Assembly (NCBI RefSeq): GCF_031458135.1
Contig: NZ_JAVDXW010000001.1
Coordinates: 3,410,001-3,474,000, forward strand
Length of the DNA stretch: 64,000 nt
Direction of reading: 5' to 3'
DNA from: Haloactinomyces albus
GTDB lineage: Bacteria; Actinomycetota; Actinomycetes; Mycobacteriales; Pseudonocardiaceae
Positions 7,720 to 17,051 of the stretch are shown here, piece after piece. Both the position numbers and the translations under genes were made by a program. Numbering within the stretch: position 1 is the first letter of the stretch; every line of letters starts with the position of its first letter. The notes below the pieces were generated by a model. The model did not search any database, was not told the origin of the DNA, and was given only the letters and a program-made list of their open reading frames with translations.

Positions 7720-9210
7720 ATGACAAAGCATACTTTGCATCGCGCTCCCATCGAGCAACTCCGCAGTCACTTCGGCGGCGCCGTTGTCACTCCGGGGGAC
7801 CCCGGTTATGAGGCCGCGCGGAGCATCTTCAACGCGATGATCGAAGCACGACCGCAGGTGATCGCGCAGTGTCGGGACACCCGCGATATCCGAACGGCTC
7901 TTGAATTCGCCCGGCACCACGATGTGCGGATCGCGGTGCGCAGTGGCGGCCACAGCGTGGCCGGAGCGAGTCTGATCGACGAGGGTCTCGTCATCGACAT
8001 GCGCCGGATCAACGCCGTCTCGGTCGATCCGGAGGCCCGTACTGCGAAGGTCGGTGGTGGTGCCGTGTGGGGAGACCTCGATCGAGCCGCCCAGCTACAT
8101 CACCTCGTGACCACGGGCGGCCGAGTGTCGACGACCGGTGTCGCCGGCCTGACTCTCGGCGGCGGCTCGGGGTGGATCGAACGCAAGTACGGACTGGCCT
8201 GTGACAACCTTCTCTCCGTCGAGCTCATGACGGCCGACGGTCGTGAAGTCGTGGCCAACGAGGAGGAAAATCCCGAACTGTTCTGGGCTCTGCACGGAGG
8301 TGGTGGCAACTTCGGTATCGCCACCTCGCTGACCTTCCGGCTGCACCCGGCTCCGGATTTCGCGATGGCGCTGATGCTCTGGCCGGGAGACGAGGGCCGC
8401 CGGGTGGCCGGCCGCTACCGCGACTTCGCGATGGGGGTGCCCGAGGAGATCGGCAGCGGCCTGCTCTACCTCACGGGCCCACCGGAGCAGTTCGTCCCGG
8501 AGAGCATGGTCGGCACACTGTGCTGTGCGGTTCTGGTCACGAATCTGGGTACCGAGGAAGACCTGCGCGAGCGGATCAGGCCACTGCTGGATCTGAACCC
8601 GCCCGGCCAGGTCATCACGGAGATTCCGTACGCCGACCTGCAGTGCATGCTCGACGACCCACCGGGGTATCGCAATTACTGGTCGGGCGAGTACCTGCGC
8701 GAGTTGCCGGACGAGGCGCTGGATCTCTTCTGCGCTCGGGCGGAGGAGATGCTCGTGCCTTCGCCTTCGCAGCAGGCGTTGGTGCCCTGGGGCGGCGCTG
8801 TCGCGCGCGGCGACGGCACCGGTGCGATGTCGGGCCGCACGGTTCCGTGGGTCGTGCATCCGCTCGGGATGTGGGAGAACCCGGCGGACGATGCCGCGGC
8901 CAAGCGCTGGGCACATGGTATCCGCGACGATCTCCTCCGGTGGACGACCGGGGCGGTGTACCTGAACTTCATCGGCGATGAGGGAGCGGATCGGGTGGTC
9001 GCCGGTTACGGCCGGGACAACCATGAGCGCCTGAGCAGGATCAAGGCCGAGTACGACCCCGGCAACGTCTTCAACCGTTGGCACAACGTGCGACCGGCTC
9101 CGGCCGTGGCTCCGGACATGGCACCGGCTGTGGACGTGGTGGTTCCGGAGGTCATCGCACCGGGGACGGTGACTCCGGAAACCGGCACGCCGGAATCGGA
9201 ATCGACCTGA
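7720..9210 (+). CDS. FAD-linked oxidoreductase, berberine-bridge (BBE) type
   Basis: A 496-residue flavoprotein of the PCMH/BBE group, whose members oxidise alcohols, amines or sugars with oxygen. The FAD-binding part starts near residue 40; RSGGHSVAG holds His78, the position used for covalent FAD attachment in 6-hydroxynicotine oxidase-like enzymes. GLTLGGGSGWIERKYGL is the second FAD-contact motif, and the BBE signature YDPGNVFNRWHNV is near residue 450. The second cysteine attachment site of bicovalent members is not evident. About 40 residues rich in Pro, Val and Thr follow the domain. GAGGG precedes the ATG at 7720. No signal peptide is seen. Substrate unknown. Confidence 0.88.
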   Translation: MTKHTLHRAPIEQLRSHFGGAVVTPGDPGYEAARSIFNAMIEARPQVIAQCRDTRDIRTALEFARHHDVRIAVRSGGHSVAGASLIDEGLVIDMRRINAVSVDPEARTAKVGGGAVWGDLDRAAQLHHLVTTGGRVSTTGVAGLTLGGGSGWIERKYGLACDNLLSVELMTADGREVVANEEENPELFWALHGGGGNFGIATSLTFRLHPAPDFAMALMLWPGDEGRRVAGRYRDFAMGVPEEIGSGLLYLTGPPEQFVPESMVGTLCCAVLVTNLGTEEDLRERIRPLLDLNPPGQVITEIPYADLQCMLDDPPGYRNYWSGEYLRELPDEALDLFCARAEEMLVPSPSQQALVPWGGAVARGDGTGAMSGRTVPWVVHPLGMWENPADDAAAKRWAHGIRDDLLRWTTGAVYLNFIGDEGADRVVAGYGRDNHERLSRIKAEYDPGNVFNRWHNVRPAPAVAPDMAPAVDVVVPEVIAPGTVTPETGTPESEST

Positions 9211-9217
9211 CCTTTCG

Positions 9218-9263
9218 GCTCTGCGGGTGCCGGGAGCCGCACGGCTCACGGCACCCGCAGAGC
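9218..9263. terminator. Bidirectional terminator, long hairpin
   Basis: A perfect 15-bp inverted repeat (9218-9232 with 9249-9263) whose loop holds a second hairpin (gagccg/cggctc) lies between the convergent flavoenzyme and asnB genes. It starts 8 bases after one stop and ends 3 bases before the other. Confidence 0.85.
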
Positions 9264-9265
9264 GG

Positions 9266-11194
9266 TCAGAGCTTGACCGGGTAGTGCGGTTCGGGGACCC
9301 GGGGCGACAGCCTGCCCTCGACGAAGATGCCGTGCCAGATCATGAACACCAGCAGCGCCCACAGCCTGCGACTGTGGTCGAGCACCCCGGAACGGTGCTC
9401 CTCGAGCAGCTGGAGGACCGCCGTCTTGTTCAGCAGCGCTTCGGTCTGCGACTCCTGGATGATCGTGCGCGCCCAGTCGTGCATCTCGTCGCGCAACCAG
9501 TGCTTGATCGGTACCGGGAAACCGAGCTTACGACGGTTGAGCACGTGGGAAGGCACCACCTTGGCCAGGGCCTGGCGCAACGCGTGCTTGGTCGTTTCCC
9601 GCGTGATCTTCTGCTCGAGCGGAATGGTGCTCGCGACCCGGAAGACCTCCTGGTCCAGAAAGGGGACTCGGAGTTCCAGCGAGTTCGCCATCGTCGTCTT
9701 GTCCGCTTTGGTCAGAATGTCCCCGCGAAGCCAGGTGAACAGATCCACGTGCTGCATCCTGGTCACCGCATCCCAGCCCTCCGAGGCGCGATAGGCGGCT
9801 GCGGTGACATCGGTGTGCGAGACGTCCGGGTCGAAGTTCCGCAGGACACTGCTGAGCTGGTCATCCCGGAAGATTCGGGCGTTGCCGTAGTAGCGTTCCT
9901 CCAGGCTCAGCGAACCGCGCCGCAGCAGATCCTTGCCGCGCACCCCTTCCGGGATCGCGGTGGATACCCGCCCGAGTGCCTTACGCAGCGAATCGGGGAC
10001 GCGCTCGAACGGCGCCAGGGACAGGGGCTCGCGATAGATGGAGTAGCCACCGAAGAGCTCGTCGGCACCCTCGCCGGAGAGCACGACCTTGACGTGCTGG
10101 CGGGCTTCCCGGGCGATGAACCACAGTGGCACGAGTGCGGGATCGGCCACCGGATCATCCAGGTACCAGATGATCAGCGGCAGAGTCTCCATCATTTCCT
10201 CGGCGGAGACCGTGCGCACCACATGCTTGACACCGATCGCGGCTGCCGATTCGGCGGCCACGTCGACTTCGGAGTACCCCTGGCGCTCGAACCCGGTGGT
10301 GAAGGTGACCAGGTCCGGATTGTGCTCCTTGGCCAGGGCGGCAATCGCCGTCGAATCGATACCGCCGGACAGGAACGCTCCCACCGTGACGTCGGCGCGC
10401 ATGTGCTTGGCCACCGAGTCGCGCATCGCGTCGACGATGTCGTTGTGCAAACGGTTCGCGTCGGCATCGTTGTTGATCACTCGCGAGGTGAAGTTGGGCG
10501 CGAAGTAGCGCTCGGTGACAAGTTGGCCACCGGGGGAGACGGTGAACGAAGTGCCGGATTCGATGCGCCGTACCGATCGGTGCAGTGACGCCGGTTCGGG
10601 GACGTACTGCATGACCAGGTAGTGCTGCAGGGACCGGGGATCGACGTCGGTCGCGAAGCCCAGCGTGGTGGCCAGGCTGAGCAGACTTTTCTTCTCGCTG
10701 GCGAAGGCCACGCCGTGCGGACCCACCGCGTAGAACAGTGGCTTGATGCCGAAAGGATCGCGCGCGCCGAAGACGACGTGGCGCTCGTTGTCCCAGACCA
10801 GGAACGCGAACATTCCGCGCAGGCGCCCCACCATCGAGGTGCCGAGATAATGGTAGGCCGCGACGATGACCTCGGTGTCGCCGTCGGTGGCGAACCGGGC
10901 GCCGTGCTGTTCGATCAGCTCGGCACGCAGTTCCAGATAGTTGTAGATCTCACCGTTGAACAGGATCGTGTAGCGCCCGGGGCGCTCCGGTGGTCCCCAG
11001 CTCAACGGTTGGTGGGAGTGTTCCAGGTCGATGATCGACAGCCGGTTGAAGCCGAAGACGACCTCACCACCGTGCCAGGTGTCGCTCTCATCCGGTCCTC
11101 GATGCCGTTGGCACGGTAACGCACCGGCCACCGCGTTGACGGCGTTACCGGCTTTCTCTTCAGTGGGACAGACCAGTCCAAGCAGGCCGCACAC
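9266..11194 (-). CDS. asnB: Asparagine synthase (glutamine-hydrolysing)
   Basis: AsnB transfers ammonia from glutamine to an activated carboxylate using ATP. The GTG start at 11194 places the catalytic Cys directly after the initiator (V-C-GLLGLV), as the class II glutaminase mechanism requires, so the open frame upstream is not used. The glutaminase domain (RHRGPDES, LFNGEIYNY) covers residues 1-220 and the synthetase domain with the ATP loop LSGGIDST follows. It is 642 residues long. In related actinobacteria this gene sits next to ctaC (Rv2201-Rv2200c order) and the homolog LtsA is implicated in amidation of cell-wall precursors rather than bulk asparagine supply; that role here is inference. 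Confidence 0.93.
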   Translation of the reverse strand: MCGLLGLVCPTEEKAGNAVNAVAGALPCQRHRGPDESDTWHGGEVVFGFNRLSIIDLEHSHQPLSWGPPERPGRYTILFNGEIYNYLELRAELIEQHGARFATDGDTEVIVAAYHYLGTSMVGRLRGMFAFLVWDNERHVVFGARDPFGIKPLFYAVGPHGVAFASEKKSLLSLATTLGFATDVDPRSLQHYLVMQYVPEPASLHRSVRRIESGTSFTVSPGGQLVTERYFAPNFTSRVINNDADANRLHNDIVDAMRDSVAKHMRADVTVGAFLSGGIDSTAIAALAKEHNPDLVTFTTGFERQGYSEVDVAAESAAAIGVKHVVRTVSAEEMMETLPLIIWYLDDPVADPALVPLWFIAREARQHVKVVLSGEGADELFGGYSIYREPLSLAPFERVPDSLRKALGRVSTAIPEGVRGKDLLRRGSLSLEERYYGNARIFRDDQLSSVLRNFDPDVSHTDVTAAAYRASEGWDAVTRMQHVDLFTWLRGDILTKADKTTMANSLELRVPFLDQEVFRVASTIPLEQKITRETTKHALRQALAKVVPSHVLNRRKLGFPVPIKHWLRDEMHDWARTIIQESQTEALLNKTAVLQLLEEHRSGVLDHSRRLWALLVFMIWHGIFVEGRLSPRVPEPHYPVKL

Positions 11195-11524
11195 GCGTCT
11201 CGCGCACCTCTCGTGTCGGCGGTGTCGTCGAATGCCCCGGAGTTGGGCGCTTCCCAGTATGCCGATCCACTCGTGTTCGGCCACATGCGCGGGGGCATCT
11301 CGGATCTTCGTCGGCGGTGAGCAGTGGTGACGGGTGGGCCGACCTGGCGATCTCGGCGAGTCGGTACCACCATGACTACGGCAAGAGCCGACCCCGGAGC
11401 AGTATCGCGACTACTGCTGGGCTAGGCTCGCCGCAGTATTCCGGCGGCCGATCTCCCACCCGGTGCGGACGGGTGGATTGCCAGTGCCGTACCGGTGAGT
11501 TTTACATCGAGGAGGCGTCGCGCA

Positions 11525-12457
11525 GTGGGCCTGAAGGACGGGACCCGAGTGCCACGGCTGGTCAAGGTCAGTGGATTGATCGGCCTGGTGTGTGTCGTGG
11601 CCACGGGCTGCACGCCCGACCAGGTCCTGCGATTCGGTTGGCCAGGGGGTGTGACCCCGGAGGCCGAGGCGATGCGCCAGCTCTGGACCTGGTCGGTGAT
11701 CGCCGCCCTCGCGGTCGGCGTGCTCGTGTGGGGTTTGATCTTCTGGACGGTGACCTTTCACCGCAAGAAGAGTGACGAGCTGCCTCGCCAGTTCCAGTAC
11801 AACAACCCGCTGGAGATCATCTATACGGTGATCCCGTTTTTGATGGTCGTCGTGCTCTTCTACTTCACGGCCACGACGCAGAACTACGTCATGGCCGAGG
11901 AGGAGAACCCGGACGAGGTCGTCGACGTGGTGGCGTTCCAGTGGAACTGGGAGTTCAAGTACCCCGAGTACCGCACCCCGAGCGGACAGCCGGTGTCGAC
12001 CATCGGCACCAGCAGCAGGACACCGCTGCTGGTCCTGCCGACCGATTCGAGCATCGAGTACCGCCTGCACTCGGAGGACGTGATCCACTCGTTCTGGGTG
12101 CCGAAGTTCCACTTCAAGCGGGACACCTTCCCGCGCCCGGACAAGAACAACCAGGACAACGTTTTCCAGAACACGATCGAGCAGGAAGGCTCGTTCGTCG
12201 GGCGCTGTGCCGAGCTGTGCGGGACTTATCACTCGATGATGAACTTCGAGGTTCGAGCCTTGTCCCCGGACAAGTTCGAGCGCTACATGAATCTGCGGAC
12301 GCGGATCAACCCGGCGACGAACCAGCCCTACACGGCGCCGGAGGCGTTGCGCAGGATGGACTGCGGAAAGTTGTGCACGCCGTACACGGTGACCACGAGC
12401 CCCTTCGACACCAACCGTGGGGCGTCTTCCGATGCCACGACGGCCGGTAGTAACTGA
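11525..12457 (+). CDS. ctaC: Cytochrome c oxidase subunit II
   Basis: Subunit II of the aa3-type oxidase, which receives electrons through the binuclear copper A centre. The protein is a lipoprotein: VCVVATGC gives a lipobox with Cys29. Two membrane helices follow (about 53-78 and 96-118). Copper ligands are all present: His188 in VIHSFW, and Cys228, Cys232, His236 and Met239 in CAELCGTYHSMM. The GTG at 11525 has a GAGGAGG site 7 bases upstream and is preferred to an earlier GTG at 11495. The gene diverges from asnB and is followed 44 bases on by ctaF. Confidence 0.96.
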   Translation: MGLKDGTRVPRLVKVSGLIGLVCVVATGCTPDQVLRFGWPGGVTPEAEAMRQLWTWSVIAALAVGVLVWGLIFWTVTFHRKKSDELPRQFQYNNPLEIIYTVIPFLMVVVLFYFTATTQNYVMAEEENPDEVVDVVAFQWNWEFKYPEYRTPSGQPVSTIGTSSRTPLLVLPTDSSIEYRLHSEDVIHSFWVPKFHFKRDTFPRPDKNNQDNVFQNTIEQEGSFVGRCAELCGTYHSMMNFEVRALSPDKFERYMNLRTRINPATNQPYTAPEALRRMDCGKLCTPYTVTTSPFDTNRGASSDATTAGSN

Positions 12458-12501
12458 GGAGTGCCCTCTCCCAGGGCGTACGGCGTGAGAGCGAGGACTC
12501 C

Positions 12502-12900
12502 ATGAAGGTCGAAGCGAAGATCTTCAATATCATCACCTTCTTTTTCTTCCTGTCGGCGATCGTCTACGGCTTCTGGGCACAGGAGCCCGTGGGGACGGTG
12601 GCGCTGATCCTGGTCGGTGCGTTGTCACTGCTGATCGGTAGTTACTTTCAGTTCGTGGCCAGGCGCATCGATCCACGTCCGGAGGACAATCCGGATGCCG
12701 AGATCAGTGACGGTGCCGGCGAGCTCGGTTTCTTCAGCCCGGGGAGCTACTGGCCTTTCGCGGTGGCTGCCGCGGCCGGATTCGCCGGCTTGGCACTGGC
12801 CTTCTTCCATGTCTGGATGCTGGTGTTCTCGGTCGGCGCTCTGCTGATCACCGTCGCGGGCCTGGTCTTCGAGTACCACACCGGCCCCAACCACGAGTGA
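12502..12900 (+). CDS. ctaF: Cytochrome c oxidase subunit IV (actinobacterial)
   Basis: A 132-residue membrane protein with four predicted helices, the actinobacteria-specific fourth subunit of the aa3 oxidase. It begins MKVEAKIFNIITFFFFLSAI and keeps the family motifs QEPVGTVAL, GSYFQFVARRIDPRPED and GELGFFSPGSYWPF. It follows ctaC in the same orientation, so the two are likely cotranscribed. A perfect hairpin follows its stop. Confidence 0.94.
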   Translation: MKVEAKIFNIITFFFFLSAIVYGFWAQEPVGTVALILVGALSLLIGSYFQFVARRIDPRPEDNPDAEISDGAGELGFFSPGSYWPFAVAAAAGFAGLALAFFHVWMLVFSVGALLITVAGLVFEYHTGPNHE

Positions 12901-12923
12901 GCGCACCCACGAGGGGGCACGCA

Positions 12924-12959
12924 CAGCATCCCCGCCGGTATCGGAATCCGGGGATGCTG
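12924..12959 (+). terminator. Terminator-like hairpin after ctaF
   Basis: A perfect 11-bp inverted repeat (12924-12934 with 12949-12959, 14-base loop) starts 24 bases after the ctaF stop. No T-run follows, so the strength as an intrinsic terminator is uncertain. Confidence 0.6.
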
Positions 12960-13054
12960 CTGCTGGACCGGACGGCGTGCCCGTCCGGTCGTGACATGTC
13001 CGTGGTCGGCGGCGGTATGATCTTCTCGCCCGTATCGCCAGCAGGAGGTTTGCC

Positions 13055-13336
13055 GTGATAACCGCGATTGTGCTGATCCGGACCGCCGCGGAACGTCTGA
13101 CGGAGGCGGCACAGGAGATCGCCGACCTCGAAGGCGTTGCCGAGGTCTACTCCTGTGCCGGTGACGTTGATCTGATTGCCATGGTGCGCGTCCGCGACCA
13201 CGAGGAGATCGCCGACATCGTGCCCGGCCGGATCAACAAGGTGAACGGTGTGCTCGACACCGACACGCACATCGCCTTCCGCTCGTACTCCCGGCGCGAC
13301 ACCGAGGCGACCTTCTCTCTCGGTATGGAAGGCTGA
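13055..13336 (+). CDS. Stand-alone Lrp/AsnC ligand-binding (RAM) domain protein
   Basis: A 93-residue protein equal to the C-terminal RAM domain of Lrp/AsnC regulators, without any DNA-binding helix-turn-helix. ITAIVLIRTA, GVAEVYSCAGDVDLIAMVRV and NGVLDTDTHIAF match the alpha-beta fold that binds amino acids between subunits. CAGGAGG lies before the GTG start. Such proteins may sense amino acids or modify full-length Lrp regulators by mixing subunits. Its 3' end faces trpD 25 bases away, a context suggesting amino-acid sensing, but no direct link can be shown. Confidence 0.87.
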   Translation: MITAIVLIRTAAERLTEAAQEIADLEGVAEVYSCAGDVDLIAMVRVRDHEEIADIVPGRINKVNGVLDTDTHIAFRSYSRRDTEATFSLGMEG

Positions 13337-13361
13337 GGCAGTACGCGCGTAAAGCCCTCCG

Positions 13362-14423
13362 TCAGGAGTCGGCGAGAGTGGCGCGAAGCTCGGTGGAGCG
13401 TGCTGCCCATCGCCGAAGCAGATCGGCTGCGGCGCCGGAGTCGATGCCTGCCGCGGCGCGCTGCATCCCCTCTCGCAGTTGGTTCCGCAGATCGGGCTCC
13501 GGACCGTCCTGGGCGACGAGTGCACCGGCTGCGTTGATCAGCACAGCATCCCGCACAGGACCGCGCTCCCCGGCGAGCAGACGCCGTACTGCCTCCGCGT
13601 TGACCTGCGCGTCGCCCCCCTGCAGGTCTTCCGGCGAGCCGAGTGCGACACCGAGCTCGACCGGATCGATCCGCTCCTGACGGACGGTGCCGTCGTGCAC
13701 GACCCATGCCGTGGTCGACGTGGTCGTGGTGATCTCGTCCAGTCCGTCATCGCCACTGACCACGAGGACGGAGTCGCCGCGTCCGGCGAAGACCTCGGCC
13801 ATCACCGGGGCCATCCTCCGGTCGGCACACCCGATCAGACCGACCGAGGGACGCGCCGGGTTCGTCAGCGGCCCGAGCACATTGAACGCGGTGGGGATGC
13901 CGATCTCACGGCGCGGGCCGGAAGCGTGCTTGAACGCCGGATGGAACAGCGCGGCGAAGCAGAAGCCGATGCCGAGCTCCTCCACACAGGTGCGCACGCC
14001 GTCGGGCGGTAGGTCGATGGCAACCCCGAGCTCCTCGAGGACGTCGGCGGTACCGCACTTCGACGAGGCCGCTCGGTTCCCGTGTTTGACCACGGTCGCC
14101 CCCGAGGCGGCAAGCACCAGTGAGGTCATGGTCGAGATGTTGACCGTCCCGGCGCGGTCGCCGCCGGTGCCCACGATGTCGGCCGTGCGCGCGGAGATGT
14201 CGAGCGGCCGTGCGTGCGCGAGCATCGCGTCGGCCATACCGCGGATTTCGGCAGGAGTTTCCCCCTTCGCGCGGAGCGCGACGGCGAACCCGGCCACCCG
14301 CGCCGGTGTCGCTTCTCCGGTCATGACGAGATCCATCGCCCAACCGGTGTCCTCTGCGGTGAGGTCCCTACCCCCGACCAGCCGGCCGAGAAGTTCCGGC
14401 CAGCTTCCTGTCGTCGCTGCCAC
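13362..14423 (-). CDS. trpD: Anthranilate phosphoribosyltransferase
   Basis: TrpD joins anthranilate with PRPP in tryptophan synthesis. The PRPP site [34 protein letters not shown], and [11 protein letters not shown] are typical. I place the start at the GTG at 14423, which has GAGG five bases upstream and gives 353 residues; a GTG two codons earlier (14429) is possible. It lies 17 bases after the stop of the receiver-like gene and is probably cotranscribed with it. As in M. tuberculosis (Rv2192c), trpD stands away from the other trp genes, beside the cytochrome genes. Confidence 0.95.
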   Translation of the reverse strand: MAATTGSWPELLGRLVGGRDLTAEDTGWAMDLVMTGEATPARVAGFAVALRAKGETPAEIRGMADAMLAHARPLDISARTADIVGTGGDRAGTVNISTMTSLVLAASGATVVKHGNRAASSKCGTADVLEELGVAIDLPPDGVRTCVEELGIGFCFAALFHPAFKHASGPRREIGIPTAFNVLGPLTNPARPSVGLIGCADRRMAPVMAEVFAGRGDSVLVVSGDDGLDEITTTTSTTAWVVHDGTVRQERIDPVELGVALGSPEDLQGGDAQVNAEAVRRLLAGERGPVRDAVLINAAGALVAQDGPEPDLRNQLREGMQRAAAGIDSGAAADLLRRWAARSTELRATLADS

Positions 14424-14440
14424 TGTCACCTCGTGTTCGA

Positions 14441-14851
14441 CTAGCCGTGTACGACCGGCAGGGCGTGCGAGCGCAGCACCTCTGCGACCGTTTCCGCGGC
14501 GGAAATCGGATCCAGCGGATGCACGAGCACAGCGTCGGCCTGAGACCAGGTGGCCAGCCACCGGTCGTCCTTGCGGCGGACGGTCACGATGATCGGCGGG
14601 CAGCCACTGATCTCGTTCTTGAGCTGCCGGGAAACTCCCATACCACCGGTCGGCTGTGCCTCGCCGTCGAGAATCAGAAGATCCGCGGTGCCTGCGTCGG
14701 CCGCGCTGAGTACATCGGCCACTGTCGCCGCTTCATGATAGTGCACCCTGTTCAGGTCAGGGGCCGGGCGCCGCCCGATCGCTGTGGTGATCGCCGCACG
14801 GACTTCGGGCCGATGGCTGAACACGAGGATGGTCGTGGCCGGTGCGCTCAT
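14441..14851 (-). CDS. Receiver-like (CheY-fold) protein, degenerate
   Basis: A 136-residue protein with the alpha-beta pattern of a response-regulator receiver domain and no output domain. LLILDGEAQ gives an Asp at the phosphorylation position (Asp62), but the acidic pair after strand 1 is replaced (ILVFSHRPE) and the conserved Lys-Pro near the end is His-Pro (VLVHPLDP). It may therefore not be phosphorylated. AAGGAG lies five bases before the ATG at 14851. It sits directly upstream of trpD on the same strand and is probably in one transcript with it. Role unknown. Confidence 0.75.
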   Translation of the reverse strand: MSAPATTILVFSHRPEVRAAITTAIGRRPAPDLNRVHYHEAATVADVLSAADAGTADLLILDGEAQPTGGMGVSRQLKNEISGCPPIIVTVRRKDDRWLATWSQADAVLVHPLDPISAAETVAEVLRSHALPVVHG

Positions 14852-14960
14852 CAGCACTCCTTGAACAACTGGAGGGTTCGGCTGGACGGCGAGACAGGAT
14901 TCCTCGAATCATATCCGCTGTACAGGTGCGCACAGTAGTACACAGGCGCGCAGGAATCGA

Positions 14961-15440
14961 TCAGTTAGCCTGCCCTGGTTGCAGAGCGTCCCAACCGAGT
15001 GCACGACCCCGGAACCGTTGAGCGAGTCCGGCCATGCGCGCGCTTGCCTGTGCGCAGTGCAACGCGTCGAGTCGCTGCACACGCAGTGCGATCACGGTGG
15101 TGGCCTGTTCACCATCGCTCGTGTTCGCAGGTTCTTCGGGAATGGGACCGTGCACGCTTTCGCGCACCGTCCAGCCGTCCTCGTGCAAGAGTGTGGCCAC
15201 GCTTTCCGTATCCGTGCTGGGCAGGCTCAGATAGTGGCGCAATACCGCTGGTCGGTCGGGTTGCCAGTGGGGAGCACGGGCGAGTGCGGTGGAGGCGGCT
15301 TCGGCATCGTCGAACGCCTCCACGACCACGTGCAGGTCCGGATCGTCGACGTCGATCACGGGAGGTTCGGAGGAGCGTGCGCCGCGGCCGAGACGCGCGA
15401 GCAATTCTCGAATCCTTCTCACTCTGAGTGACCTCCACAT
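14961..15440 (-). CDS. Hypothetical protein opposite ctaE
   Basis: A 159-residue protein that I do not recognise. It begins with a basic stretch ([20 protein letters not shown]) and then alternates short acidic and hydrophobic segments such as [16 protein letters not shown] and [16 protein letters not shown], suggesting a small mixed alpha/beta domain. No signal peptide or membrane segment is seen. CGGAG four bases before the ATG at 15440 supports this start; in-frame ATGs at 15467 and further upstream are alternatives but would come close to the ctaE promoter. The gene diverges from ctaE. Confidence 0.65.
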   Translation of the reverse strand: MWRSLRVRRIRELLARLGRGARSSEPPVIDVDDPDLHVVVEAFDDAEAASTALARAPHWQPDRPAVLRHYLSLPSTDTESVATLLHEDGWTVRESVHGPIPEEPANTSDGEQATTVIALRVQRLDALHCAQASARMAGLAQRFRGRALGWDALQPGQAN

Positions 15441-15516
15441 CGCGCTCCGATCAACGGTCCGCTCCATGGCGGACCCGACCGGGCAGGCCGAACACATGCA
15501 AGACATAATGCGTCGC

Positions 15517-16119
15517 GTGACAACGGCAGCGCCCTCAATCAGTCAACGCGTGCACTCGCTGAACCGCCCGAACATGGTCAGCGTGGGCACCATCGTTTGG
15601 TTGGCCAGCGAGCTGATGTTCTTCGCTGGGCTCTTCGCCATGTTCTTCACGGTGAAAGCTCAGAACGAGGGCCCGTGGCCACCACCGCCCGCGGAGCTCA
15701 ACGTCAGCTACGCTCTTCCGTTCACCATCATCCTGGTGGCGTCCTCGTTCACCTGCCAGTGGGGCGTGTTCGCGGCGGAGCGTGGCGATGTCTACGGTCT
15801 GCGACGCTGGTACATGGTCACGTTGATCATGGGCACGATCTTCATGCTCGGCCAGGCCGGTGAGTACTACACACTCGTCACCGAGCATCACACCACGATG
15901 GCGACTTCGGCCTTCGGAACCGTGTTCTTCATGACCACCGGGTTCCACGGGCTGCACGTGATGGGTGGGCTGGTCGCGTTCATCTTCCTGATGATCCGGA
16001 CCAAGATGAGCAAGTTCACGCCGGCTCAGGCCATCGCGGCCATCGTCGTGTCCTACTACTGGCACTTCGTGGACATCGTGTGGATCGGTCTGTTCGCGGT
16101 CATCTACCTTCTCCCGTGA
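15517..16119 (+). CDS. ctaE: Cytochrome c oxidase subunit III
   Basis: Subunit III of the aa3 oxidase, 200 residues with five to six membrane helices. [32 protein letters not shown] is the start region shared with mycobacterial CtaE, and [10 protein letters not shown] and [11 protein letters not shown] are conserved helices. The GTG at 15517 is chosen by family length; CATAAT at 15504-15509 lies seven bases before it, so a leaderless message is possible, and no ribosome site is visible. An ATG three codons earlier (15508) is the alternative. It heads the ctaE-qcrC-qcrA-qcrB run. Confidence 0.95.
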   Translation: MTTAAPSISQRVHSLNRPNMVSVGTIVWLASELMFFAGLFAMFFTVKAQNEGPWPPPPAELNVSYALPFTIILVASSFTCQWGVFAAERGDVYGLRRWYMVTLIMGTIFMLGQAGEYYTLVTEHHTTMATSAFGTVFFMTTGFHGLHVMGGLVAFIFLMIRTKMSKFTPAQAIAAIVVSYYWHFVDIVWIGLFAVIYLLP

Positions 16120-16244
16120 CGTTCGGGGCAGCACGGTGACAGCGGTGTGGAAGACGACGATGTGGAGTACGGCGAGGTCCGGGAAAGCGTGATGGTGTAT
16201 CCGCTGAAACACCCCGACCATGACAGCAAGGGTTTTGCGCACTC

Positions 16245-17051
16245 ATGACCACCAACAAGAAACGCACCCGCGCGGGCTCGAAGTTCCGGCGGCGGCTCTC
16301 CGGTGTGCTGGCGCTGGGAACTGCCCTGGTGGGCGCCGGCGCCCTCTATACCGCTCTGCTCCCGGAGCCACAAACCGCCAGCGCGCAGGGAAACCCGGCG
16401 TTGGTCAGGCAGGGTAAGCAGCTGTACAACAACGCCTGCATCACCTGCCACGGTTCGAATTTGCAGGGCGTCGAGGACCGTGGTCCGAGCCTGATCGGCG
16501 TGGGCGGCGCGGCCGTGCACTTCCAGGTCTCGACCGGACGGATGCCATTGGTGCGTCAGGAAGCGCAGGCTCAGCGCAAGCCGCCGGAATTCTCGCCGCA
16601 GCAGATCGACGCGCTCGCCGCCTATGTACAGGCGGTCGGTGGTGGCCCCAGGCAACCGGCGGAAACGGGTGAGGCGCTGCAGGGCAGCGATTCCGCGCGC
16701 GGAGGCCAGCTCTTCCGCTTGAACTGCGCGTCGTGTCACAACTTCACCGGGCGCGGGATCGCACTGTCCGCCGGTAAGTCCGCGCCGTCGCTGAACCAGG
16801 CGACCGAGCAGCAAATCTACGAGGCGATGCTCACGGGCCCGTCGAACATGCCCACCTTCTCGAACCGGCAGCTGACTCCGCAGGAGAAGGAAGACATCAT
16901 CGCCTATGTCGAGTCGGTCACCCAGGGAAGGAACAACCCGGGTGGGAACGCCCTCGGCGGCTACGGTCCCGCTCCGGAGACGGTCGTCGCCTGGGTGGTC
17001 GGATTGGGAAGCCTGATCGGCCTCACTCTGTGGATCGGAGCCAGGGCATGA
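16245..17051 (+). CDS. qcrC: Diheme cytochrome c subunit of the bcc complex
   Basis: QcrC carries electrons from the Rieske protein to the oxidase inside the bcc-aa3 supercomplex, replacing a soluble cytochrome c. Two CxxCH heme sites are present (Cys65-His69 CITCH and Cys161-His165 CASCH), an N-terminal membrane anchor (residues 20-40) leads the protein outside, and a C-terminal helix (245-264) anchors it. Methionine ligands are likely in GRMPLV and NMPTFS. The 268-residue length is normal. It overlaps qcrA by four bases (ATGA). Confidence 0.96.
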   Translation: MTTNKKRTRAGSKFRRRLSGVLALGTALVGAGALYTALLPEPQTASAQGNPALVRQGKQLYNNACITCHGSNLQGVEDRGPSLIGVGGAAVHFQVSTGRMPLVRQEAQAQRKPPEFSPQQIDALAAYVQAVGGGPRQPAETGEALQGSDSARGGQLFRLNCASCHNFTGRGIALSAGKSAPSLNQATEQQIYEAMLTGPSNMPTFSNRQLTPQEKEDIIAYVESVTQGRNNPGGNALGGYGPAPETVVAWVVGLGSLIGLTLWIGARA

